Source of the DNA: Youngiibacter fragilis 232.1 | Lineage (GTDB): Bacteria > Bacillota > Clostridia > Clostridiales > Clostridiaceae | Assembly (NCBI RefSeq): GCF_000495435.3 | Contig: NZ_AXUN02000198.1 | Location: forward strand, 152,901-216,900 | Direction: 5' to 3' | DNA: 64,000 nt | Shown here: positions 44,001-53,163 of the stretch, piece by piece | How positions within the stretch are numbered: the first letter of the stretch is position 1 | How the letters are laid out: each line of letters begins with the position of its first letter | Notes under the pieces: model-generated | Databases searched by the model: none | The model's input: only the letters and a program-made list of their open reading frames with translations | Told to the model about the DNA's origin: nothing | Position numbers and translations under genes: made by a program

Positions 44001-45710
44001 TTATTTACCCATATATCTTTGCCATACTGATTCGGCACTTTCAGACGAGATGTCCTCGGGTACGTATAGAAGGCCCACAAGCTTGTGGTCCGCCAGGATT
44101 ACATAGGTGCCGGTTTTTTCAAGGATAAGGCTGGCAGATGCATTGTCGCCGTTTGTCGTGAGGTGAGCGTTCTCCTCATTTGTCCAGGCGTTTACAATTT
44201 CAATCTCCTTGTCCTTGTAGAGGAAGTCCTTGAGCCCCATTTCAAGCTTCAGTTCCTTTTTCGGCTCCGCGACAAGTATCAGGGGGACCAGCTCCTCTCC
44301 CGATGCGACGACCTTCAGCTCCTGATAGGTTCCTTTGTCCTCGGCGAAACCCACATACGAGTCGGGTCGTGGTGCGGTCACATTACCTTTTCTTATGGAT
44401 TTCTCTTCTGTCAGGTCGACTGTCTTAAGGTCGTCTACAACCATTATCCTGCCCTTCAGCATGGACATCCAGCATGAGAACAGTATGTCGTCCTTGCCAG
44501 GTGTTATCGAGACGAAATTGTCTCCTTCAGAGAGGCGGAACTCCTTCCTGAAGGCTGGAATTGTAAGTGCTGAATTACATTGAGTCAGTTCCTCTGCCTT
44601 GAAGTTTATCTCAAGTGGAATACCTTCCAGTGCATATACTATCTGCGGCTCGAAGCCTGATGCGGTCACCCTTATCTCTATTGACTGCCTGCCATCCCTT
44701 ACGATAGCCTTTGCTGCAGAATCATCCTTTTCAGATGAGAAGAAGCCGGCAATGAACGAACCGGGTGAAAGGTCTATCCCAAGGGAAACCAGGCCTCTTC
44801 CGCCCAGTGAAAGTCCGAAGAGAAGGACTAGGATGCCTGAGGCATGTGCAATAAGGCGGCCGGATTTTCTCGAGAGGCTTCCCGAAATTATTCCGAATCC
44901 CAGCATGAGAGGAACGGTACCTATTGAGAAGGCAAGCATTGCAAGTGCACCAAGAACCGGACTTCCTGTTCCAAGTGCGAAGATCTGCATTGTCTGAAGT
45001 GCTCCGCAGGGCATGAGCCCGTTAAGGAGCCCGACTATGAATGGTGAGCCGCCTGTGTTCATCCTACCGAATGAAGGAAGTTTTAGGGAAAGCCAGGAAG
45101 GCAGCCTTATTCCTGAGATCTTGAGCCCCATGATGACCATTGCAGCCGCAGCTCCCAACTGAAGGGCACCCTTCATGCCCGGAGTCAGAGAAAGAGCTGA
45201 TCCCAGGAGACCTGCAAGAGCACCTAGAGCAGTATAGGAAACAACTCGGCCAAGGTTATAGAGGATAGATGAGCCGTGCATGCCAAGCCTTGGGAAGCTG
45301 CCTCTTCCGCTCTGGGAGAGCGCTATTCCCCCGCACATGCCTATGCAGTGGAAAGAGGAAAACAAACCAGCGGCAAAAAGCATGGCATATGAGGCCGAGC
45401 TGCTTATCCTCAGCGGATCGAATGCACCGTACATGCTTCCGGCGAATATGAGGATGCCTGCCGTGGCAGCTATCGCATAACCCTTGACGGTCCCGTTCCC
45501 TGACGGCATATATCCTGTTTCGGAAAGCTTCTCCTTTATTTCATCAATCGTGCACATGTCTTCATCGAATGTAATGTCACAGGCATTCTCCAGGTGGTCC
45601 GCCCTTGCGTTGAGGACACCGGGAATGTCCATAAGAGCCCTCTCAACGGTAGCTTCGCAGCTTGTGCAGGTCATATGTGCAAGCTTCAATTTTCTTGTTA
45701 ATATCTTCAT
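44001..45710 (-). CDS. HMA-TauE/SafE-cupredoxin fusion, likely copper handling or sulfite-exporter-like membrane protein
   Basis: A 569-residue fusion. Residues 1-70: heavy-metal-associated domain with MTCTSC (Cys15, Cys18). Residues 80-310: six to seven membrane segments of the DsbD/UreH-like TauE/SafE group with the signature FHCIGMCGGIALSQ. Residues about 340-440: cupredoxin-like domain with possible copper ligands (LTQCNSALTIP and FSCWMSMLKG). A further C-terminal domain of about 125 residues is not recognised. The parts point to copper import, export or delivery to an extracytoplasmic target. It is followed by two SHOCT genes. Confidence 0.85.
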   Translation of the reverse strand: MKILTRKLKLAHMTCTSCEATVERALMDIPGVLNARADHLENACDITFDEDMCTIDEIKEKLSETGYMPSGNGTVKGYAIAATAGILIFAGSMYGAFDPLRISSSASYAMLFAAGLFSSFHCIGMCGGIALSQSGRGSFPRLGMHGSSILYNLGRVVSYTALGALAGLLGSALSLTPGMKGALQLGAAAAMVIMGLKISGIRLPSWLSLKLPSFGRMNTGGSPFIVGLLNGLMPCGALQTMQIFALGTGSPVLGALAMLAFSIGTVPLMLGFGIISGSLSRKSGRLIAHASGILVLLFGLSLGGRGLVSLGIDLSPGSFIAGFFSSEKDDSAAKAIVRDGRQSIEIRVTASGFEPQIVYALEGIPLEINFKAEELTQCNSALTIPAFRKEFRLSEGDNFVSITPGKDDILFSCWMSMLKGRIMVVDDLKTVDLTEEKSIRKGNVTAPRPDSYVGFAEDKGTYQELKVVASGEELVPLILVAEPKKELKLEMGLKDFLYKDKEIEIVNAWTNEENAHLTTNGDNASASLILEKTGTYVILADHKLVGLLYVPEDISSESAESVWQRYMGK

Positions 45711-45924
45711 AGTACTTCCTTGCTGTCGGCATTTATGCCGTAAATTCGTAACTCCTTAAAAATAACAGAAAGCAAAGCAAAAATCCACCTGTTTCGACAA
45801 AGTGCATCAAGGTGAAATGTGAATTTTTAAGTGCTGGAATTAACAGGTATTTTCACTTTCTGGCAAGCCAGCTGCCTTCCCGGTGTATATAATGAAGGTG
45901 GAGTGTGGTTAGGGAGGTGGATGT

Positions 45925-46737
45925 TTGGATTACAGAAGAATTCCCATTGCAATGGCAATAATCCTGTCTGTGGGTTTGGCAGGATGTTCGCAAAATGGAT
46001 ATGTACAGGCGACGATGCCTGTATTTGGAGGAAGCCCTACAGTATCTGAAGCACCGGTACAGCCGGTGCCGTCTCAGGAGCCGGCAGGCACTGAGACTGA
46101 AGCTGGAACGGGATATGTGGTTACCCTTGATCCTGGACATCAGGCTGAGGAAAGCAGAATCCTCGAACCGATAGGCCCTGAATCTGATGTGATGAAGGCG
46201 AGGGTGTCTTCAGGGACATTGGGTATTATAACCAAAATACCAGAGCATGAGCTTGTACTCGACATATCACTGAGGGTAAGGGCAATCCTTGTCGAGAAGG
46301 GGATAGAGGTCGTCATGACAAGGACAACAGATGATGTTGACCTAAGCAACATCGACAGGGCAAGGATAGCAAATGAGAGTGATTCAGACCTGTTTGTGAG
46401 GATACATGCAAATGGCGCTGATGACACTGAAGTCAGTGGAATTTCTGCATATTATCCCGGCGCGGGAAACAATTGGACAGGACACCTCTCCGATGACAGC
46501 AGGAGAGCATCCCTTATGATACTTGAGGGTATCGTCAGGGAGACCGGAGCGAAGGACAGGGGAGCCAGGGCAAGCAACAGCTATACAGGCATCAACTGGT
46601 CAGAGGTTCCGGTAACCATAATTGAGACTGGATTCATGACAAATCCAAATGAGGATAAGCTCCTTTCGACCGATGAGTACAGGCAGAAAGTTGCAAGTGG
46701 CGTAGCTGATGGAATAATTCAATATCTTGGGTTGTAG
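45925..46737 (+). CDS. N-acetylmuramoyl-L-alanine amidase, lipoprotein (Amidase_3)
   Basis: Secreted cell-wall amidase of 270 residues. Signal peptide with lipobox LAGC (Cys21); a Pro/Glu-rich linker (residues 30-65); then the zinc amidase domain starting VVTLDPGHQAEE, with DLFVRIHANGADD and the late VTIIETGFMTNPNEDKLL glutamate motif. It cuts the bond between MurNAc and the peptide. The TTG start at 45925 has GGGAGGTGG upstream. The following GH1 gene starts 30 bp later but is functionally unrelated. Confidence 0.92.
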   Translation: MDYRRIPIAMAIILSVGLAGCSQNGYVQATMPVFGGSPTVSEAPVQPVPSQEPAGTETEAGTGYVVTLDPGHQAEESRILEPIGPESDVMKARVSSGTLGIITKIPEHELVLDISLRVRAILVEKGIEVVMTRTTDDVDLSNIDRARIANESDSDLFVRIHANGADDTEVSGISAYYPGAGNNWTGHLSDDSRRASLMILEGIVRETGAKDRGARASNSYTGINWSEVPVTIIETGFMTNPNEDKLLSTDEYRQKVASGVADGIIQYLGL

Positions 46738-48216
<1,479 letters not shown>

Positions 48217-48231
48217 TAGGATTGGAAATGC

Positions 48232-48262
48232 GGAAGGAGCCATTAGTTTGGCTCCTTTCCTT
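48232..48262. terminator. bidirectional terminator
   Basis: GGAAGGAGCC (48232..48241) pairs with GGCTCCTTTCC (48250..48260) with one bulge, followed by TTTG; it separates convergent genes. Confidence 0.7.
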
Positions 48263-48266
48263 TGCT

Positions 48267-48890
48267 TCAGGTCTCTTTGGCAGCTTCTTCCCTGACTATG
48301 CTGTCTGCCTCATCCTTTGAACGTGCCTTTCCAGCAAGCCTTCCCTTCACATTCATCAGCCTGCCGCCGAATGAGAGGCTTCCTGTGATGTAGGGGATGA
48401 ATCCCATTGATGTGACGAGATTGCTCACTGTTTCAAGCGCCTGTCCATCATCTCCCGCAAGGAAGGAGATGATACCCTTTCCCCGGTCATCAAGGTACCT
48501 GCTTATCTTGAATGTATTGAATGCCTTGACGACCCTTGCTGATGGCACGAGTTCCTGTATCACCATGCTTGAGGGTTTCCCGCCAAGGTCAATGAGGTCA
48601 AAGCTCTCGTCCACGTTGTTGGTGACATCAATGAGTATCCTGCCACCCATGTCTCCAAGCTCTTCGAGAACCTTACCGGTGTCCTTCCACCTGACAGCAA
48701 GGACAAGGATTTCCGATACTGACTTAAGATCATCCTTCCAGACTGGGTGGACCGTCTCAAACTCACTGAATACACCAGAAAGCGTTCCGGGGTCCCTTGA
48801 GTTTGCTATGTATACCTCATGGCCTGACATGGCCATGGACCTGGCAAGTACAGATCCAACAGTGCCTGCCCCTATGATACCGATTTTCAT
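48267..48890 (-). CDS. NAD(P)-binding oxidoreductase, F420-reductase-like (COG2085 type)
   Basis: A 207-residue protein with an N-terminal Rossmann fold MKIGIIGAGTVGSVLARSM, then HEVYIANSRDP, the pattern of NADP-dependent F420 oxidoreductase-like and NADPH dinucleotide-binding proteins. It lacks the C-terminal dimerisation domain of larger relatives. Its substrate is unknown. The ATG at 48890 follows GGGGAG; two earlier in-frame starts (48896 ATG, 48899 GTG) are too close to it. Monocistronic by position. Confidence 0.88.
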   Translation of the reverse strand: MKIGIIGAGTVGSVLARSMAMSGHEVYIANSRDPGTLSGVFSEFETVHPVWKDDLKSVSEILVLAVRWKDTGKVLEELGDMGGRILIDVTNNVDESFDLIDLGGKPSSMVIQELVPSARVVKAFNTFKISRYLDDRGKGIISFLAGDDGQALETVSNLVTSMGFIPYITGSLSFGGRLMNVKGRLAGKARSKDEADSIVREEAAKET

Positions 48891-49020
48891 GTACATCACT
48901 CCCCTGATTCAAGGATAGTGTCTTTTTTTGAGCGTAAAGTGAATGCAGTGTTAACAATAGGTGACCAAAAGATAATCCGGAAACAATTTTTTTGCCAATA
49001 TCCTTATGAGTCTCAAAGGG

Positions 49021-49037
49021 ACTCACAATTTGTGAGT
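49021..49037. repeat. inverted repeat upstream of tRNA-Leu promoter
   Basis: ACTCACAATTTGTGAGT is a perfect inverted repeat with 8-bp arms around one T, about 30 bp upstream of the -35 box of the tRNA-Leu promoter. GAGTC/GACTC also flank it at 49010-49024. Confidence 0.5.
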
Positions 49038-49067
49038 GATGCTCTCAAAAATATTTTGGAAAAATCC

Positions 49068-49096
49068 TTGACGAAACCCGGTTCTGATAATAGAAT
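49068..49096 (+). promoter_or_regulatory. promoter of tRNA-Leu
   Basis: TTGACG (49068..49073), 17-bp spacer, TAGAAT (49091..49096); start of transcription near 49103, 14 nt before the tRNA. Confidence 0.8.
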
Positions 49097-49116
49097 AATA
49101 AATGTGGTTGGAACGC

Positions 49117-49202
49117 GCAGATGTGGCGAAATCGGCAGACGCACTATCTTAAGGGGGTAGCGAGCACAGCTCGTATGGGTTCAAGTCCCATCATCTGCAC
49201 CA
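49117..49202 (+). tRNA. tRNA-Leu (anticodon AAG)
   Basis: An 86-nt class II tRNA with encoded CCA. Acceptor GCAGATG/CATCTGC is fully paired. The anticodon stem CTATC/GGTAG leaves the loop TTAAGGG, so the anticodon is AAG (codon CUU; A34 would be expected to become inosine) with G37. Long variable arm GCGAGCACAGCTCGT and T-arm ATGGG-TTCAAGT-CCCAT are clear. Confidence 0.9.
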
Positions 49203-49272
49203 TAACGTTGGAATTGCCGAAACAGGTCCGGATAAACCACGCCGGATAAAAACTGAAAACGATGATTCCTGC

Positions 49273-49294
49273 AAGGACCCCTGCCGGGGTCCTT
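49273..49294 (+). terminator. terminator after tRNA-Leu
   Basis: AAGGACCCC (49273..49281) pairs with GGGGTCCTT (49286..49294) around TGCC, then TTG. The remaining spacer to 49547 shows nothing I can support. Confidence 0.75.
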
Positions 49295-49547
49295 TTGCAT
49301 TCCCGATATTTACTGGTGGAGTCAGAATTGGATGTTGTGAATAATTGAAACAGGAGAAGACGGTAAGGAAGTAGGATCTCTGAGATAAACATCTTAGGGT
49401 CCTTTTTTAGCGTAACGAAGCATATTTCGGTAAATAATGAACATGGTCAATCTGATGGCTTAGTCAGCTTAATGCAGTTGGAATCCTTACGAAGCTGTTA
49501 TCGTCATTACTCAACAGTACGACCAGTGTTTCACAATCTTTTCTGGA

Positions 49548-49583
49548 TCTTAACACACTCTTATCACAAATGACCATTATCAT
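49548..49583 (+). promoter_or_regulatory. regulon promoter (a): tandem TCACA-type repeats plus TATCAT
   Basis: TCTTAACACAC (49548..49558) and TCTTATCACAA (49559..49569) are 11-bp tandem direct repeats. Nine bases after the second CACA comes the -10 box TATCAT (49578..49583). The same layout is found at 53134, 60692 and, with a 13-bp repeat distance, 50284. Tandem 11-bp direct repeats are the usual target of OmpR/PhoB-type response regulators; one is encoded at 50638. Confidence 0.7.
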
Positions 49584-49614
49584 TAAGCTATAAAGATAAA
49601 GGAGGATGACGATA

Positions 49615-50160
49615 ATGAAGATTGTAAAGACAGTATCTGCGATTGCTGCAACAGCCCTTATGGCAACCACTTTTTCTGTGGCGGCTGCAACCATGAACAA
49701 AGCAATGGTTGGAGAGGGAGAGCAGGCAAAGATCCAGGCTAAGATAGCAGAGGGAGAGCAGGCAAAGACACAGGCAAAGGTAGCTGAGGGGGTTCAGACT
49801 CAGACACAGGCAAAGGTAGCAGAGGGAGAGCAGACTCAGATGCAGGCAAAGGTAGCAGAAGGAGTACAGACACAGACCAAGGCAAAGGTAGCAGAGGGAG
49901 TGCAGACTCAGACCAAGGCAAAGGTAGCAGAGGGAGTGCAGACTCAGACACAGGCGAAGGTAGCAGAGGGAGTACAGACTCAGACACAGGCAAAGGTAGC
50001 AGAGGGAGAGCAGACTCAGACACAGGCGAAAGTAGCTGAGGGGGTACAGACTCAGGCTCAGCTTCAAATCGGAGAATCAACAGATGGTGGGCAGATGGTT
50101 CAGAGTCAGAATGGTGATGGTTCAGGGAATCAGATGCAGGGAACAAACGGCGGAAAATAA
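49615..50160 (+). CDS. secreted Gln-rich protein of 12-residue repeats
   Basis: A 181-residue secreted protein of no recognised family. Signal peptide MKIVKTVSAIAATALMATTF plus SVAA, then nine tandem 12-residue units (residues 40-147) with consensus TQAKVAEGVQTQ, and a Gly/Gln/Asn-rich tail ending GTNGGK. No membrane anchor or sorting signal. The repeat lacks aromatic residues and cysteine and should be extended or helical and strongly hydrophilic. The ATG at 49615 follows AAGGAGG with 8-base spacing. It lies behind a promoter shared with the two-component system downstream and with a second Gln-rich gene at 60754. Confidence 0.85.
   Translation: MKIVKTVSAIAATALMATTFSVAAATMNKAMVGEGEQAKIQAKIAEGEQAKTQAKVAEGVQTQTQAKVAEGEQTQMQAKVAEGVQTQTKAKVAEGVQTQTKAKVAEGVQTQTQAKVAEGVQTQTQAKVAEGEQTQTQAKVAEGVQTQAQLQIGESTDGGQMVQSQNGDGSGNQMQGTNGGK
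49732..50055 (+). repeat. nine 36-bp tandem coding repeats
   Basis: Nine in-frame 36-bp units encode TQAKVAEGVQTQ-like blocks, varying at Val/Glu and Gln/Lys/Met positions. DNA identity between neighbours is high, so copy number may differ between strains. Confidence 0.9.
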
Positions 50161-50168
50161 TATACTTT

Positions 50169-50210
50169 AAATCAAATCAGCGGCAGGCAAATCTGCCGCT
50201 GATTTGATTT
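50169..50210 (+). terminator. terminator after the Gln-rich gene, 18-bp stem
   Basis: Arms 50169..50186 and 50193..50210 are exact complements around GCAAAT, beginning only 8 bp after the stop codon. Confidence 0.85.
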
Positions 50211-50283
50211 CATCTGTAAATTCGGTTTAGTGTGAATATGTTAACAATCATAATTGGTAGATTCATACTTTCTTTTTTGTTTT

Positions 50284-50315
50284 CACATATTCCTGTCACA
50301 AATTCCCTTTATTAT
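50284..50315 (+). promoter_or_regulatory. regulon promoter (b): likely autoregulated promoter of the two-component operon
   Basis: TCACA elements at 50283..50287 and 50296..50300 (13 bp apart) precede AATTCCC and, exactly nine bases after the second CACA, the -10 box TATTAT (50310..50315). This matches the layout of promoters at 49548, 53134 and 60692, so the response regulator probably controls its own operon. Confidence 0.6.
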
Positions 50316-50637
50316 GAAACAATTACAGATGATAGAATGATAATGATGAATAATATGAAGTTTTTTTGCAGCACAGAATAGAGGCAGCCACGATGGCGTC
50401 AAAAACGGTGAGCTATTCAAATAGCCATGAAGGGTTCAGTTGTGGAAATATAAAATCAAGTTCAATATAATAGGATTTTTTAAGATAAATAGGAGGCAGC
50501 ACCTCTGATTTATTTCTGTATACTTTTATGGCAGATACCATTAGAATCTCTAAGTGATAAATATCGAATAACTGATTCCGGTGGTATATTATAGCTAGTG
50601 CAATATTCATCTGAATAGACAGAACGGGGGTGGGGGC
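50316..50637 (+). other. 322-nt leader before the response regulator gene
   Basis: No gene is apparent. Short hairpins are visible, for example GCTATT-CA-AATAGC (50411..50424 region) and AGGAGG-CAGCA-CCTCT near 50491. I do not recognise a known riboswitch. It is long for a simple 5' leader and may contain another promoter or a regulatory RNA element. Confidence 0.3.
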
Positions 50638-51330
50638 ATGGAACCTGCCAGAATACTTGTAGTTGAGGATGATTCGGACATATCGGACATAGTCAGGGAA
50701 TACCTCGAAGCCGCGGGCTTGGAGGTTACGGTTGCTTACGATGGGGAGGAAGCTCTAAGGCTTTTTGACGAATCTATGTTCGATTCGATTATACTTGATA
50801 TTATGCTTCCGAAAATTGACGGTTGGAGAGTTCTCAGGAAAATTCGGGAAACATCAATTATTCCTGTGATAATACTCTCAGCAAAGGGCGAGGAATATGA
50901 TAGGCTAAAAGGATTTGATCTTGGTGTGGACGACTATGTTGTAAAACCATTCAGTCCGAAGGAACTGCTGGCACGAGTGAGGGTCGCGCTCCGGAGAAGT
51001 GATAAAGTGAGAAACGATATTGGAATGAAGGGTTTTGTGTTCAAGGGACTATCAGTGGATTTCGCATCCAGGAATGTTTTAGTTGATGGAGAGAAGGCCA
51101 GGCTGACAAGGAAAGAATATGACCTGCTTGAATACATGATAAGGAACGCAGGGATAGTACTGAGCAGGGAGGCGATCCTTGAAGCGGTATGGGGTTTCGA
51201 CTACTATGGGGAGACCAGGACCGTGGACACCCACGTAAAGATGCTTAGAGAGAGCATAGGACCGTACAGGGACATACTTGTGACTGTATGGGGTACTGGA
51301 TATAAGCTCGAGGCAGGTGACAAAGAATGA
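50638..51330 (+). CDS. two-component response regulator, OmpR/PhoB family
   Basis: A 230-residue regulator. Receiver domain (1-120) with acidic pocket Glu10-Asp11-Asp12, phospho-acceptor Asp54 (SIILDIMLPKIDGW), and Lys103 in VVKPFSPKELLARV; winged-helix DNA-binding domain from about 130 (RLTRKEYDLLEYMIRN, TVDTHVKMLRESI). It overlaps the sensor kinase gene by 4 bp (ATGA), so the pair is translationally coupled. The four TCACA/TATYAT promoters in 49-61 kb are probable targets, including its own. GTGGGGG lies before the ATG. Confidence 0.94.
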   Translation: MEPARILVVEDDSDISDIVREYLEAAGLEVTVAYDGEEALRLFDESMFDSIILDIMLPKIDGWRVLRKIRETSIIPVIILSAKGEEYDRLKGFDLGVDDYVVKPFSPKELLARVRVALRRSDKVRNDIGMKGFVFKGLSVDFASRNVLVDGEKARLTRKEYDLLEYMIRNAGIVLSREAILEAVWGFDYYGETRTVDTHVKMLRESIGPYRDILVTVWGTGYKLEAGDKE

Positions 51331-53108
51331 GGAGGATATCATACAAGATTTGGGCTGGGATTATGTTTGTTGTACTCCTGCTCTGCATTTTGATCTGGGG
51401 ATTCCAGAAATATTTACTTGAAGATATCTATATCAACAGACTGGTAGAATCTGTTTCCAATGATGTATTCCAAGTTCTTGAAGGTTTCGATTCAGAGAAT
51501 CCTGACGATACCTATTTTAAGCTGGATGCTCTGGCTTACCGTAAAAACATAAGTGTTGAAGTAATCAACAAGGATGGAAAAACCATCTATATTACGGGAG
51601 AAAATCCTGGTACCCAGTTTGAGAGCGTCGAGGTGAAGGATAGTCCCAAGCCGATTGTCCTTGCCATGGCAGGCGGTCCGGGTAAATTGAAGTTTATATC
51701 CGTCGCTGGTGAAAGCTTCGACAGCCGAACGCAGCCGACTGTAGCTGGTGAGGCAGCGTCCGATGTACATGATGAGGAAGTTGGTCAGTATAAAAGTGCG
51801 GGTCAGGGAAGCACTGTCAATCAGGGATCAGGCAGCGGTCAGGGATCCGGAAGCGGAGAGGGATCCGGCAGCGGAGAGGGATCCGGAAGCGGAGAGGGAT
51901 CTGGAGACGGGCAGGGAACAGAGGGCGGAGGCGGAACTGAAGAGCCTGGAGGTCCTGAAAATCCTCAAGGTGGTGGGGAAGGCAGAAATGGAAGCCCTTT
52001 CATGCCTGAGGGCGACCCCAGGAATAGCATCATAGAGGATGCATTGGACGGGATAGAGGATTCTGAAGAGATTGTTCATCCTAAGTATGGTTTCAGGTTG
52101 CTGGTACTATCAATATCCTTCAATTCGAAACAGGGAGAACCATATGTAGCGCTGGCTGCGATACCGCTGGCGCAAATTGAAGATATCATTGGGCTCATTT
52201 CAATGGCCATGATAGCTTTGATTCCCTTGATTCTCATAATTGCAGGGCTCTCATCGTATGCGGTTGCGTATACGATTGCGAACCCGCTTCGTAAACTCAC
52301 CGCTGCCGCAGAAGCTATAGGGGATGGGAATCTGGAGACCAGGGCGAAAGTGAAGAGCAGGGATGAGGTTGGAAGCCTGGGGAGGACATTCAACTTAATG
52401 GCAGAGCGACTTCAGAAGTCGGACAGGATAAAGAGGGAAATCGTGGAGAATGTATCCCATGAATTACGAACCCCGATTTCTGTGATAAGAGGATACGCTG
52501 AAACAATAAGGGATGTGACAGGTGACAATAAGGCGAAGAGGAATGCACAGCTTGATGTGATTTCAAGCGAAGCAAACAGGCTTGGTGTAATGGTCAGCGA
52601 TATCCTGGACTATTCAAGGATGACTACAGATGGAATAACACTGGAAATTGAAGAATTCGACCTTGACAACATGGTCCGGGAACTGGTGGATAAATACCAG
52701 GTGCTTATTAAATCCAGCGATGTCACGGTGGGATATGAATCATCGGGAAAGATACTAATAAAGGGCGACAGGATCAGGTTGGAGCAGGCGGTAGAGAATC
52801 TGATGAGAAATGCCATAAACTATTCCCCAGACGGAGGAGCAGTAAAACTTGTGCTGGAAGTGAAGGGGAATCAGGTTCGAGTCGAGGTGAGGGACCAGGG
52901 TGTCGGAATACCTGAAGAAGAGATTCCTATGATCTGGGAAAGGTATTATAGGACCAAGGGCATTAAGAAACGGAAAATCTATGGTTCAGGTCTTGGGCTT
53001 TCAATTGTAAAGAACATACTTGAAGCACATAAGGCGACTTATGGAGTTGACAGCGCACAGAATGAAGGAACATGCTTCTGGTTTGAAATTCCTGATGCGA
53101 ATCATTGA
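51327..53108 (+). CDS. sensor histidine kinase with Gly/Ser/Glu-repeat sensor domain
   Basis: Membrane sensor of 593 residues. TM1 at about 11-27; extracytoplasmic domain 28-285; TM2 at about 287-312; HAMP domain 313-368; HisKA with VENVSHELRTPISVIRG (His378); HATPase_c with N box NLMRNAINYS, G boxes VRDQGVGIPEE and GSGLGLSIVKNI. The sensor domain contains a low-complexity insert (about 160-225) of GSGSGE/GSGSGQ units encoded by 18-bp repeats, then a Pro/Gly-rich part. This insert is unusual in a kinase ectodomain and echoes the low-complexity secreted proteins made next door. Partner of the response regulator upstream. Confidence 0.93.
   Translation: MRRISYKIWAGIMFVVLLLCILIWGFQKYLLEDIYINRLVESVSNDVFQVLEGFDSENPDDTYFKLDALAYRKNISVEVINKDGKTIYITGENPGTQFESVEVKDSPKPIVLAMAGGPGKLKFISVAGESFDSRTQPTVAGEAASDVHDEEVGQYKSAGQGSTVNQGSGSGQGSGSGEGSGSGEGSGSGEGSGDGQGTEGGGGTEEPGGPENPQGGGEGRNGSPFMPEGDPRNSIIEDALDGIEDSEEIVHPKYGFRLLVLSISFNSKQGEPYVALAAIPLAQIEDIIGLISMAMIALIPLILIIAGLSSYAVAYTIANPLRKLTAAAEAIGDGNLETRAKVKSRDEVGSLGRTFNLMAERLQKSDRIKREIVENVSHELRTPISVIRGYAETIRDVTGDNKAKRNAQLDVISSEANRLGVMVSDILDYSRMTTDGITLEIEEFDLDNMVRELVDKYQVLIKSSDVTVGYESSGKILIKGDRIRLEQAVENLMRNAINYSPDGGAVKLVLEVKGNQVRVEVRDQGVGIPEEEIPMIWERYYRTKGIKKRKIYGSGLGLSIVKNILEAHKATYGVDSAQNEGTCFWFEIPDANH
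51822..51914 (+). repeat. 18-bp tandem coding repeats in the kinase sensor domain
   Basis: About five units of the type GGATCCGGAAGCGGAGAG encode GSGSGE/GSGSGQ. Near-identical units suggest slippage-prone length variation in the extracytoplasmic domain. Confidence 0.8.
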
Positions 53109-53133
53109 GTTAACAATTCATTATGTTTCCTAT

Positions 53134-53163
53134 CACATTCCTATCACAAATTCCCAATATCAT
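53134..53163 (+). promoter_or_regulatory. regulon promoter (c): upstream of a decayed Gln-rich gene
   Basis: TTCCTATCACA and a second TTCCTATCACA (CACA at 53134 and 53145, 11 bp apart) are a perfect tandem repeat. Nine bases after the second CACA is TATCAT (53158..53163). The stretch from the kinase stop through the downstream CAGAGAA is closely similar to 60664..60735. Confidence 0.7.

Noticed and set aside
48918..49160. An 80-residue frame running into tRNA-Leu
   Set aside because: It overlaps the tRNA and its promoter, with no ribosome site.
49732..50055. Possible CRISPR-like or minisatellite array
   Set aside because: Units are contiguous without spacers and keep a reading frame; this is a coding repeat.
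49588..50067. Long antisense frames rich in Leu/Ser/Cys opposite the Gln-rich gene
   Set aside because: They are mirror frames of the 36-bp repeat; no ribosome site, and the plus frame has a signal peptide and strong Shine-Dalgarno.
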